A model generated the notes under the pieces. The model had not been told where the DNA came from and made no database searches. It saw only the letters and a program-made list of their open reading frames with translations. A program made the position numbers and the translations under genes. Below are positions 1 to 32,900 of a stretch of DNA of 64,000 nt, in pieces; the first letter of the stretch is position 1; each line of letters begins with the position of its first letter. This stretch comes from Oryzias latipes (lineage: Eukaryota; Chordata; Actinopteri; Beloniformes; Adrianichthyidae), in NCBI RefSeq assembly GCF_002234675.1, contig NC_019866.2:8957261-9021260 (forward strand), written 5' to 3'.

Positions 1-33
1 AGTTTTGCACCACATCTCCCATGATGCATTGGG

Positions 34-678
34 TTAAAGTGACAGCATCTCGGGTGAGGAGGGTTGTAGAGGGTAGGGTTATGGGGGGGGGCTGTGGGTA
101 CGCGGCGATCTCTGGGTTGCTCTGGTCGGGTGCCGGGGCTGGCTTGCGGATACGGGGCGCCGGTCGGGTGGTGGGCGGCTCATGGGTTCTCGGGGCCCAG
201 GCCTCGCCCTCGGTGTCCTGTGGCCTGGGGGCCGAGGGCGCTCCTTCCCTCTCCTGGTCTGGCTGGTCGGGCTTGCGAGGATCTGGTTCCCCTTATGAAC
301 ACACGGTTCAGTTCGGCAGCATGCATGTATCTCCACCACCATGTGCACGTGCACACTGCCACACTGCTCCCTGTCTGCTTCATCCCTTCTCCTAACCCAC
401 AGATGGACAGACATTTTCCACTCATCTTCGTATCAGAATTTCACCTTTGATGTAATATTTGTCTTTCCAGCAGATCTGGTATAATTGTTACAACTTAAAA
501 CAATAACTTATTCAAAACAGTAATTGTATCCCCCACTTTCTCACCTCTCTTCCCTTTACTCTCTTCCACCACCCCCCCCTTACATTCTTGCCCACGCAAA
601 TAGCCTTCAGCTCTAATCTGTTTGATCAGCTGTAGGACAGAACAAGTTAAAAAAAAAAATTTAAAGTGACAGCATCTC
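34..678 (+). mobile_element. Retroposed insertion with 18-bp target-site duplication and A tail
   Basis: An identical 18-bp sequence, ttaaagtgacagcatctc, lies at 34-51 and at 661-678. The DNA between them (52-660) ends in an A-rich run at about 648-659, directly before the second copy. That is the signature of target-primed reverse transcription: a non-LTR retrotransposon 3' end or a retroposed transcript inserted on the + strand. The first 250 bases are GC-rich, unlike the surrounding AT-rich DNA, and no convincing reverse-transcriptase reading frame is present, so this is a 5'-truncated or non-coding copy. The family is not recognised. Confidence 0.75.
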
Positions 679-3360
679 AGCGCACAATGAGTCTTCCCTG
701 TTAAATGTCTTGAAACCACAACGAACGCACATCAATTTTTAAATTTTCTTGATGAAATCATTGGTCAAAAGATTAGTTTTAGTAAATTTGTGGGAATAAC
801 ATCAGGCTTTATTTTGTCTGGACATAATTGGAAGCATGAATTCACATGAATGTTTACACGGTTTCTTAGGACTGTGAAGCATTTCTCCATTCAAAACCCT
901 CTCTGTTAGCTCACCGTCTTTAAACTGCTCCTCTGCTTGGAGACACGGTCCTCCCCGAGAGACATTGTTCTCCTGAGTTCGGCAGCTCCCTCACGCAGAG
1001 CAGCTGGACAGACTGGGGCCCGAAGCCTCCTTGGAGCGCATGCCGTAACAAAGCACCCTCCCCTGCCCGCAAACACGAAGCAAGGAGTCCGGCTGCTCTG
1101 CACAGAGACATTCTTTGCTCGGGTGGAGCAGTCGACCGGTCCTGTTCGCGCTCCAAAGCCTTCTCTGGAGCGCCACACCGTCTTTGCATGACGCAAAGCC
1201 AGCGCAGTAGTAACCCACGATTGGAATAAACTGTTTATATGCACAAAGATTGGACCAGCAATCGGAATAACCCACCCATCTCGATCGGAAAGAAATTTTG
1301 ATCCAAATGAGTCTGATCGGGAAAGAGTGTTCCGAATAGCGTGTTTACATGACGCATTTTATTAAGATTACTTCTGTCCATTTTTATTCTGATCAATTGT
1401 TATTCCGATAACTGTTGTCGATGTAACCGCAGCTGTAGGAGATGAATGACCTGCAGCTGAGGCAAAGTGTAAATTACTTTTACAGCCCTAATCAACGATT
1501 CTTTTTTCGGTAAAATGAGTTTTTCTGTGTTCCAAGTAAATCTAAAAATACAGAGCAAAACAAATGTTTGTTGTGACACTGCATGGTATAGAAAGGTTTT
1601 TGAGCCAGATCATGTAAATACATATAAGTAGCTGTTTTAGATTAAAAGATTCGCTGCATTCCATTTGTCTTTTTCTTTTGTGGAGCAGCATGTTGGCCTG
1701 AGAAGGAGTTTATAAGGAAACAGAATGACTGAGCCTGTGTGTGTTTGAATTACTGCTAGATGTGCTTAATCTGTCATAACCTTGCAGCGTGGTTAAATTT
1801 TGAAAAGGAACCTGGAGAGTAAGACTTGTATTCTTCTGTTTTCACATGTAGAAGCTTGGATTTTGCAGACAAAAGACAACAGATTGTTTCTTCCTTCAAT
1901 TAACAAGCAAATTCTCTGGATGTTTGTGTGTTTATATGTTGTTTGGAAATAAAAGGATTAAGATTTAAAGAAATTGAAATTAAAATTTAAGTTTATGTGG
2001 GAGTTTGAAAGAACGACCTTATTAGCAGTGCTGGCAGTGAGTAAGACTTTAGAAGGACAGTCATTTTTGCCCTGTAAAACACATTTCTTTTTATAGAGAG
2101 AACTTTTAAGGATAGCCAGGGAACCAACATTTTTTAGATCAGTCAGCAGGACTACCTCTTTGCTTGTTGCAGCGTCTTTATCAAGTGGAAAGCTCCAATA
2201 GGCTCTTGGGAAGCCAGCTAAAGAAGGCAACTAGAGAGAGGTCTGTTTTTAGCATTAAAGCGTTTGAAAATTAAAATTAGGGACAGGTGGCATAACATGA
2301 TATTTAACACGTCACTAATCATTTTTCTTTTTTATGATTTTAACTAGATTAATGGAGAGTTAAAAGAGTAAATGTAAACATAACATTGTCCAAGTTTTCA
2401 TTTGTATATCATTTGCAGCAAGAAAAAAAGGAAGAAGGGGTTTTATTCAGAGAAAAAAGTAGATTTATGATGAACACAAGTTGTCTTTTGCATATTTTTA
2501 TCACAGAAAGTGACTGTTTAAACCGATTTCTTTTTAAACAAGTCACATTTTGGCTATTTTAAATAACAAATTTTACCTCTGAAAACCGGCCACTTTTCAT
2601 GAGTGTAGTTTTCATGAAGTTTTCAACCCCCTTTCAGGCTGTCTCATGGCTTTCCCGTTATCAAGGAGAAGACGGGTCTGGAATTACTATAAGAGCTCTG
2701 AGGCATGTTTACTCTGCCATGTGACACCAGCTACAATCTGAATCTTCTCCAAAATGAAGACTCCATATTGGCTGTGATGCTAAATTCTAGTAAATGCGTT
2801 TATCATAAGTATGCAAATTTAAACGTTTGTCCCTATGCCAAGATACTAAATCTCTTCGTGTAGTCTTATTAATACTTGAAATTACGTGGTTTCCATTCAT
2901 GTGAGGCTGTTAACCTCTCAAGACCTTGTGCGTGGACACATTTGGGGTTATGTTGCCACAGTAGTTCATTCTGCCAAACCGGGGCCCTGTGACTATCAAG
3001 GGGTCAGCTCAAATGTAACAGTCCTTAAGAATTATTCATAAGGAAACAAACAATCTCTGCTCACAATAGAATATAAAGGATATGCTTTTTTGATTCCAAA
3101 GGCTACTTTTTGGCTTACAATTTAGGAACACAATTTAGCAGCATAAAACAATCTACCAAGTATGTTTTTAAATGTATAATTTTATTTATGAAGAGCCGTA
3201 TTAAATGAATTATATCATGATACATGTTGCAACAGGGTAATTTATATTTGTCACAATTAGAACAACTGGTTCCCTATAAGTAACTCACTGATATTTTATT
3301 TTATTTGACCTTTTGACCCCTAGAGAACATGACACGGGTCCAAAAAGAACCATGCCTGTT
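679..3360. other. 5' flank of the first myosin gene, no gene seen
   Basis: AT-rich intergenic DNA. Apart from the probable repeat at 1180-1440 and a more GC-rich patch at 920-1180, I see no exon with usable splice sites and no protein-like reading frame. Short open frames here have no recognisable composition or motif. Confidence 0.6.
1180..1440. repeat. Probable dispersed repeat with recurring gattccga/cggaata words
   Basis: This stretch repeats short words such as aatcggaata, gatcgggaaa, ttccgaat and ttattccgat in both orientations, together with tttatatg and gtttacatg. Such mixtures are typical of decayed fish DNA-transposon relics with subterminal repeats. The ends are not sharply defined and no terminal inverted repeat was confirmed. 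Confidence 0.35.
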
Positions 3361-3364
3361 TCTA

Positions 3365-3490
3365 CATATGGTATGGTGGCATTCTTGTCAAACAGATGGT
3401 CAAGCATTTGTTCAATTTGGTCAAGCATTCTGCACTTGACCAAACTAAGCAGTCTACTTTTGCTCAGTAAGCACATCTGAGAATATAAAA
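3365..3490 (+). promoter_or_regulatory. Muscle-type promoter of the first myosin gene: E-box cluster plus TATA box
   Basis: A TATA box (tataaaa) lies at 3484-3490. Five CANNTG E-box cores lie in the 115 bp upstream: catatg 3365, cagatg 3393, catttg 3405, cacttg 3433 and catctg 3474. E-boxes bind MyoD-family bHLH factors, which fits a fast-muscle myosin gene. The phrase tggtcaagcatt occurs twice (about 3396 and 3418), with an inverted gacttg-like match nearby. Transcription probably starts near 3515; the untranslated first exon appears to end at 3538 before gtagga. Confidence 0.6.
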
Positions 3491-3690
3491 GCTGCAGCAG
3501 CTCCACACCCTGCTTTGACCGACAGACATCTGACTCAGGTAGGAGCATGCTGTTATACGTCACATTTTTGATTTGCAATTTGAAAATTTGAGGTCAAATG
3601 TATTGACATTTCTTCACTGAATAAAAAAAAGAAGAATTTACATTTGTAAAATATTATTTTCAAATTAAAATATGTTTGTGTCATTTGCAG

Positions 3691-3741
3691 CATCTAGGGT
3701 GTTTTTCCAGAAGACAACTCTTTAATATACAATTCTGTAAG
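3691..3741 (+). other. Probable second untranslated exon of the first myosin gene
   Basis: The sequence is preceded by catttgcag and followed by gtaaaaag, with no reading frame. It sits between the TATA-proximal exon and the first coding exon (acceptor at 3817). Two 5' untranslated exons are common in vertebrate sarcomeric myosin genes. Confidence 0.4.
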
Positions 3742-3839
3742 GTAAAAAGTTTTCCATGAACAAATACAATGAAGCAATAAGTAAATTTTAACTAAATTTT
3801 TCAATTTTTACTTACAGACTCCCACACAACAGTGCCATC

Positions 3840-15246
<11,407 letters not shown>

Positions 15247-15311
15247 AAGAAAACATCTGATGGGCTATTCAACAGTGTTAATAAAATATGAAACATCTGT
15301 TATTTGTACAC

Positions 15312-15317
15312 AATAAA
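15312..15317 (+). terminator. Poly-A signal of the first myosin gene
   Basis: A canonical aataaa lies 66 bp after the stop codon. Another aataaa-containing run is at 15280-15285. The 3' untranslated region is therefore short, as usual for sarcomeric myosin genes. Confidence 0.7.
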
Positions 15318-16532
15318 TATTTTAAATGAAACTTTGGACTCTTCTTTTTTATTTGTTAACATTTTAGACACACAGATACACACAACACTTTACATTGACT
15401 TAAAAATAAGTAAATAAAGTAAATAAACTTTGTTTTTAGTGGACATGTAAAAAAGGACTCAAAAATAAAACTAAAATACACTTATATCAGACTTATCATA
15501 TTCATACCACAAACATAAAGAATGCTTTAAAAACTGATTGAGTTAAATTAATAGAATAATCTATTAAATTCAAAGAATTAACTTAATTTAGTTGACCGTA
15601 CACTGTCAAGAAAAATTTTTTAGCCTGACCTTTAACTGACTCAACTGACTCAATTATGCATCAGAACCACACTTTGGATATTTAAAAAAAAAAGGAATTT
15701 AACAACTGGAGCTTATTAAAGTCTTTGCAACCACAAAGAAAATGTCACACATAATAATGGATCAAACCAATTAGTGAAACAGACACATTTAAAAAAAAAA
15801 GGAAATTAATTGAGCATAACAAAATGGAAGCCCCCTGTGTAGATTGTAGTAATAACAAGTTGCTTCACTTTGACACAGAGCCTGACAGTTTACTTATCAG
15901 GGTTCTTTAGGAAAGACTCCAGCAAAGAGGTTTCCGAGGTTTAGAGAGAGAAACTGCCTTAATCGTGTAACAATTCAACCATTGTCCTTTCAACACAACT
16001 GTCTATATTTTGAGTGTTTGATGAAAGGGAGTAACGGTTTAATTTGCTAAGTTAAAATAAAAATAATCAATGATTTTATTTAAATGAGCCTCTTAACATC
16101 TCTACAGCAAACTAAACCACCATTTGTTCCTGTGTGTCCTGAAGGAAACCTAACACTCTTAAAAACATCTGAGTCTCTTTCGCACAAGACGTGTTTGTCA
16201 TGTTTTCTTCACTTTGATGGCTTTGTGAGCTATAAAAAACTACAGCCTTAGAGCCATGTAAGGAGCAGGTCTCATGACCATCTGTTAGCATCCAAGCACA
16301 TCTTGGCCTTCTAAAAACATCTTCTTGTTCCATTCAACAGTCTAATTACCAACAGACTTGTTAAATAGCAGCAAGGTCACTTGCAAAGGCACTTAGGAAA
16401 ATACCGTCCTATTTTTGTTATCTACATTTTTTTTAAAAATCTCACATGTGATATGTGTCAAGTGAATTAAAAACAAATAGTCTGCAAGTTAACAAGCTAG
16501 GAAAGTTAACAGTGTTTTGTTTTGTTTTTTTT

Positions 16533-16551
16533 GGGGGGGGGGGGGGGGGGG
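16533..16551 (+). repeat. Poly-G run
   Basis: Nineteen consecutive G residues follow a T-rich run. Such tracts are prone to slippage and can form quadruplexes; length in the assembly may be unreliable. Confidence 0.8.
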
Positions 16552-16813
16552 AGCCCAGTTAAGTGAGCCTAATATGGAACACACTTGTTACCTCTTGTTC
16601 ATTCAACTTTTTTGCAAGAATTCTGTAATTGTGTTTTTTCTGTGTTTTATCAGTTTAATACTTTTTTCCTTTAATAAAAGTTTAAAAAAGTAAGTAAGCT
16701 ATTGTAAGGGTTGCAAATTATAACCATTCACTATTAGGCAGGTTGTCACAAAAAAGGTAACTTTACTAATGCAAAGGGCTAATTTAAAAAATAAAGTCAT
16801 GCTTGTGTGACCT

Positions 16814-17016
16814 TAGCCCTTGTGCTATCCAATGGTGCCAAGATGACTATTGACGTGTTATCCCTTCCATGACAATAATGGATTAAGGTGGAGAGGATTT
16901 CATGTAATCCATGGAAACCAGGGAAATAATTAAAGAAAAATGTTCAGCGCACTGTCTTATGGGGTCTAAATGACCTCACTCCCAATGTTGAAGTGCCTTG
17001 GATAGCACAAGGGTTA
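16814..17016. mobile_element. MITE with 15-bp terminal inverted repeats and TA duplication
   Basis: The left end gcccttgtgctatcc (16816) and the reverse complement of the right end, acccttgtgctatcc (ending 17014), match at 14 of 15 positions, and each end is flanked by TA. The internal 170 bp are non-coding. TA target sites and short terminal repeats fit a non-autonomous Tc1/mariner-superfamily element; the family name is not assigned. Confidence 0.7.
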
Positions 17017-18159
17017 TCCTTACCTTAACCTCCAGTGACCTTTTGTGCAAATGTGGGCACAGGACAATGTGGAAACATTTTTCCCCTTCTAAAATAGAAT
17101 ACAAAACCACTTCAAACAAAAGCCTGGACCTGAGAAGTAAAAACAAATGTTTTAACATATTGTGTCTAATTAAAGTTAGATCTAACTTATGTAAAGATAA
17201 AAACATAAGTTAAAGCTTTATCAAAACATCCTTTCCTAATTTACAACAGGTGCAAAGTAATACTGATTGGATTTTTTTGTAATTAAATCTTCTTTTAAAG
17301 AAGCATATCTTGAAGACAGTCATTTTCTTGAGAAATGCGTTTCTGAAACCTTTAACATTGGTACAGAACTTATTTTTGGTCTGATCCCAAACTAGATGGC
17401 AACTGTTCTTCCAGCCGATTCCAAGATGATATACAATCCTTCCTGAGCTTTTATGGAATGGTGCTCAGCCTCAGTTTTAGACAGCTGAGTTGTGTGTGCC
17501 AGGCCTGCAACAGTACACCAGTGACATTTACACGCTCCTCCAAAACCACAGTCTGAACAATGCTTCAGTCCATTGATCTTTTTCCACATGAATTACAGAA
17601 GGATGACAAAGTTAGCCTTTTTATTGAATCATGACAGTCATGAATGTTAATGATAAAGCTTGGATGAAAGTAGAATGTGTTTCTTAGTTAATATATTTGG
17701 TCCTAAACAGCATGTCCAAGACCCTGAACTCCTTGACCTTCAGAGTTGAAGTACATGCGTGTACTTCAAATGTATGCCAATGACAAATAAGAGAAAAAAA
17801 ATCCTTAACAAGTCTTATTTTTTATAAACCTTTGCTCCTCCTTTAACTGTTCACAAAAGGAATAAAGTATCTGAGTACATGAGCATATCTGTAAGAAAAA
17901 TCCTTACTGATTGTGTGAAAGTCAAGGTTTTTGGTTTTAAGTCATTTTCAAACATTGTCATAAGCCTTATACTTTGTAACTATTCCTTTGGAACAAAAAG
18001 GATTCACAGATAAATTTAAATATATATACACTGCCACAAACATGCTTAGTAGGCAATATAAGCACTGTAAATATCAATGTCACAGGATTAGAGACAACAT
18101 GACTAGAATACATTACCAAATTGAGCAGGGCACACCTACCACACAGTCAGTCCTCCCTC

Positions 18160-18167
18160 TATAAAAG
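18160..18167 (+). promoter_or_regulatory. TATA box of the second myosin gene
   Basis: tataaaag lies about 375 bp before the start codon. A short untranslated exon follows and appears to end at 18212 before gtgagtg. The next acceptor is at 18519, opening the coding exon with its ATG at 18537. Confidence 0.6.
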
Positions 18168-18536
18168 AGAGCACTTAATGCTCTGGGAATAACTGGTGGG
18201 CTTCCAACTCAGGTGAGTGCAAAAATGTATTAAGCCTTATTTTGCAAATTTCTGTTGTTCAAATGCTATTTGGAATATAATTGTTCCCAAAGGAAATCTA
18301 TAAACAAATGGGATGCATTTAGATTTGTTTTAAGTCATTGTATTGTATTAAGATGCTTGTGCTTTACAATTTAATAGTGGAAACAACATAACACCGTAAG
18401 ATAATCTGCTGAGAGCCAAACAGGTAGACATTTTTTTTCCAAATTCTTTACCATGTTTCTTGTTTTGAGCAAGTGAACAAAAAATAAATAAATCAATGAT
18501 TGTCACCCCTCATTTTTAGACATCTCAAGTGCTACC

Positions 18537-29217
<10,681 letters not shown>

Positions 29218-29287
29218 CAGTCAAGATCCCCTGGGACAGAGACAGATTCATATAATATGAACCCCCTCTGTTCATCTTTAGCTTATA

Positions 29288-29293
29288 AATAAA
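29288..29293 (+). terminator. Poly-A signal of the second myosin gene
   Basis: aataaa lies 71 bp after the stop. Less than 350 bp further on are minus-strand poly-A motifs (tttatt at 29338 and 29618) that could serve the convergent gene ending at 29964, so the two transcripts end tail to tail. Confidence 0.65.
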
Positions 29294-29299
29294 TGAACT

Positions 29300-29960
29300 A
29301 TACTTGAAACAAATTCCGTGTATTGTTCATTTACTTCTTTATTGTGGTCAGAGTCAATAATAGCTGAAGATGTCTTCAGGCAAGATGCTGTATATTCTTT
29401 GAGTGCTTGTCAGTCTATCACAAATCACCTCATCTCATAAAACTGTATGAGAGTTAATATAAGACAAAGATAAATAATCAGTCATATCATTGCTGTAATT
29501 CAAGTTGTAACATGTATTAATGCTCTTTCATTTGAGGCTGCAGCGTGGGGAGGCTGGTTACAAATTTAAATCAAACATTCAAACGAAATTAAGACCTTTT
29601 CTGTTTGGTATTTTGCTTTTATTATTATACATCTTCATTATCCTACCTTAACACGAGTCACAAGAGCACTGGGCTTACTTACACATGATGACAACAGTAA
29701 AACAGATAAACACAAAACATCAGTTTGATCTGGAATTTTCAGAAAACAGAAAGTAAGTTCTTCCCCCAGTCTACATTTTAAGCAACAAACTAAAACACGT
29801 TCTAAATTCTATGTAATTAAAATAATTGAACTAAACTACTGTTAGGTCATTTTAACTCGTAAAAAATTAAGTATTTTTTTACACCAATACAATAACTTTC
29901 ATGTTTTACTTAGGTTAGCTTGCCTCTGTTTATAATGCACACTTTCACAATTGTCAATTG
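29300..29960. other. Convergent 3' spacer
   Basis: Lies between the end of the second myosin gene and the stop codon of the minus-strand GoLoco gene. It is AT-rich and non-coding; much of 29620-29960 is probably 3' untranslated region of the minus-strand gene, given the tttatt at 29618-29623. Confidence 0.5.
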
Positions 29961-29963
29961 CAG

Positions 29964-32900
29964 CTATTTTTTCTTATCTTTCTTTCCACCTCCCTTTCCC
30001 TTTTTTTGCTCAGCCTTTTCCTTTCCCAGAGTGGCTGCAGCTTGTTGTCTCCCTTGAGCCTTTCCTTTTTGCAGCTGGACTGTAGGTAGCTTCTCAGTCA
30101 GTGAAGTGTCCTCCTTTGGAATGATAACGCTGGTTAAAAGTTGTTCCTGTATATTTGGGCATGAGGTGACAAGATTTACTTTGGTAGGTGCTTCACGGTA
30201 GGGAGATGATGGCCGTGAACGGGCTTTCCTGGGACTTGCACGGCTTGGAGAGCAGTGCTTGGATTTACCATCCTTTTTTGGAGTGAGATTTAAGTCTAGG
30301 GACAGGGGTCTGCCAAATACTGGACTCAAAGGTATATTTACACTTTCTCCTGGGGAACCAAGAGTGAGAAAAACTTCTGGAATCTGATAGTTATAATTCG
30401 GACCCTTCAAAAGACAAGAATATTCAAGTAAGAGTTAAAGAAACTTAAAAACTGCAAACAATGAATCTTCTGTTGAAAAGCTTACTGGTGGTGGGGTGAT
30501 GCTCATGGACACCTTTAAGGTCAGCTGTACAAAAAGATAAAAAAAGAAATAGGGATGCGCTGAAACATTTATCATGAGTTTTTAATCTGTTGCTAGGTTA
30601 AATATTAAATTCAATTAAGGAAAACAAAGAATTCTGGAACCTTGTATACAACCACACACATGAATTTCTAATACAACCTGCATAACAGAAGTCTAAAATG
30701 CCCAGTTTAACAACATCATCAAATTGGAAATTTATATGTTGGAACTTTAATGATTTTTTTCTGCTATTGAGCATTAGTGATCACAAAGATTTGTGCTGTT
30801 GCTCAGTTGTTGTTTTTCTAGTAAAACCCTTCTTTTAAAAATAAATGGAATTGCCAAATTAAGTGTACCTGTGCTGATGAAGGAGGATCCTGTTGAAATT
30901 CTGTTTCTGGGGTAAATGATGCAGATTTGGGGAGAGCCAAAGCAGAGCTGGAGTCTAGATGAGGCCACTGGGTCTCAGAGGTACTCCTGGGACAGTACTT
31001 TCTGGATGTGTCCGGTGTACCTTTATCCACAGTAATTTGTGGTGGAGAGACCTACAAAAGAACAAATTATTCAGTGTATTTTATTTGTAGAAAAAATTAT
31101 TTCTTAAAATAGTAATCTATTAATTAAATAACACAAGGCTTTTTACTATGCACCAAAAACAGTGTCAAGAGGATTCTCTTTTTGGCAAAATACAGATAAT
31201 GCATGATATACACCAAGATTTGTTATAGATATTGCTTCACTTGTTCAAATACAGGTATTCAATCTGAAAATATATAACATATTATTATATTTTTTTTAAC
31301 AGTAAATATTTTTTTATGTGTAAATAAAGTGGGTTAGGTTAAGTGGTCAGTGTGTGTACCTCTCTCTTCTGAGTGATACACATGAACTAGCTGAATTTTG
31401 CATCATCTTATAAAATATTTGTATTGTCAGAGTAATTATGGCTTAAATTCTGAAGAAACCTAATTTATAATTAAATGGCATTCAACAGTTCTTTATTTAG
31501 CGGCTTGCAAGAAAATAATCAAAGAAATACTTCCACCTTTCTTACATAAACCCTTCATGTAAATGCAATAAAAAGGAAAGTCACACAATTTACAAAGATT
31601 TATTCAGAACTAACTGAAAACATGCATATAATGTTTGCTTATCTTTATCACATATAAAATCTTACTTACAAGGATGTCAGTCTTTGAGTTTCTAACTTTA
31701 TCTTTTGTTTTAGACTTTTCACTTTTGTGTGCTGGGGCAGAATGATCAATGTGTTGATCATCTGGTTTTCTAGAAGAAGCCGTCTTCCTGAATGCATCCG
31801 TTTGTTCATCTGTTGAAGAAAATTAAGGATTATTTCTAACACTATAGGAAACAACAAACGCATATTTGGCACATCAGGTGGTTTCTGACCTATTGATACA
31901 TAATTTAAAGCGTTTCCATTATATGTTGGTGAGACAGGGTTGCTTTGGCTGGGTTGTAAAGAACACCGTTGTTCCTCCATGCGTCCACTCTGAGCATGTT
32001 TAAGCATTTTTAACAACTGTTCCTGTTCAACTGGGCATAAGTCCTACATGAGTAATACAAAAAGAGGAAACAATTATTCAGATATGACATAATACTGATA
32101 GCGCCATAAAATGAATGTAATTATTTTTTTATTGACCTAAAAAAAGAATTGTGGAATTGAGAACATACTAATAATAATAAAAAATAAACTGTTAAACAGA
32201 ACAACTGACCTGCCAATAACAGTCACTTTTAAAGGAGCCAGACCTCTGTCTCTGAAGAGGCTTGACAGTTGTTTCTGAGGTAACATCTTTGCATTGAGGA
32301 GAGGGAGTACCCAGATTCTTGAGAATTTGAGGTGCAGAACATCTCTGTTCATCCATTCTTCCGCCCTGTGAGAAGAAAAGTGGTTGTCCTAATGTTAGCT
32401 GTGTAAAGGAAAATGAACACAATTTCAAAGTGTGGATCCGCCATTCTACGAGGGGAGCTAACCTGGACTTTTGAAACAAGGTAACACAAGTAATTTGCAT
32501 CTGTTTCAGCAGAAGTTAGTGATGTGCTGCCACCATTCTGTATCCCAGGTAATGAAGGAAGAGATATCCGCTGGTCATCAAGCCGTCTGCTTTGAACATT
32601 GGACAGCAGGCTAAAGAACTGCTCACTGTCTGGGGGTATATATGGTAGGTTTCATTATCATAAAACAGATCAATCAGATTAATATGAGCACTAAAATCAC
32701 ACACAAAATGCCAAACATGTTTACATGCTTCCAACCTTGGGGGACTTTGCTCTGACCAAGTTGGTGTTTTGTGGTGGTTTGGGGGCTAACATTTAACACA
32801 CATCGCTGTTCATCCAATCGACCGCCTTGCGAGTGACTCACTAAACTGAAAAAATCCTCAAGGTCAGCTTCAGACAAGGCCTAAGCAGGACAAAAATAAA

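Larger units (their letters stand above)
15340..18150. other. Spacer between the two myosin genes
   Basis: 2.8 kb of AT-rich DNA with no exon or coding frame that I can support. It holds a 19-base G run at 16533-16551 and a TA-flanked MITE at 16814-17016. The right end contains the promoter of the second myosin gene. Muscle enhancers could lie here but none is identifiable by sequence alone. Confidence 0.6.

Noticed and set aside
21-450. Overlapping open frames in the GC-rich first 450 bases
   Set aside because: They lie in the retroposed insert, occur on both strands in several frames and show no recognisable protein.
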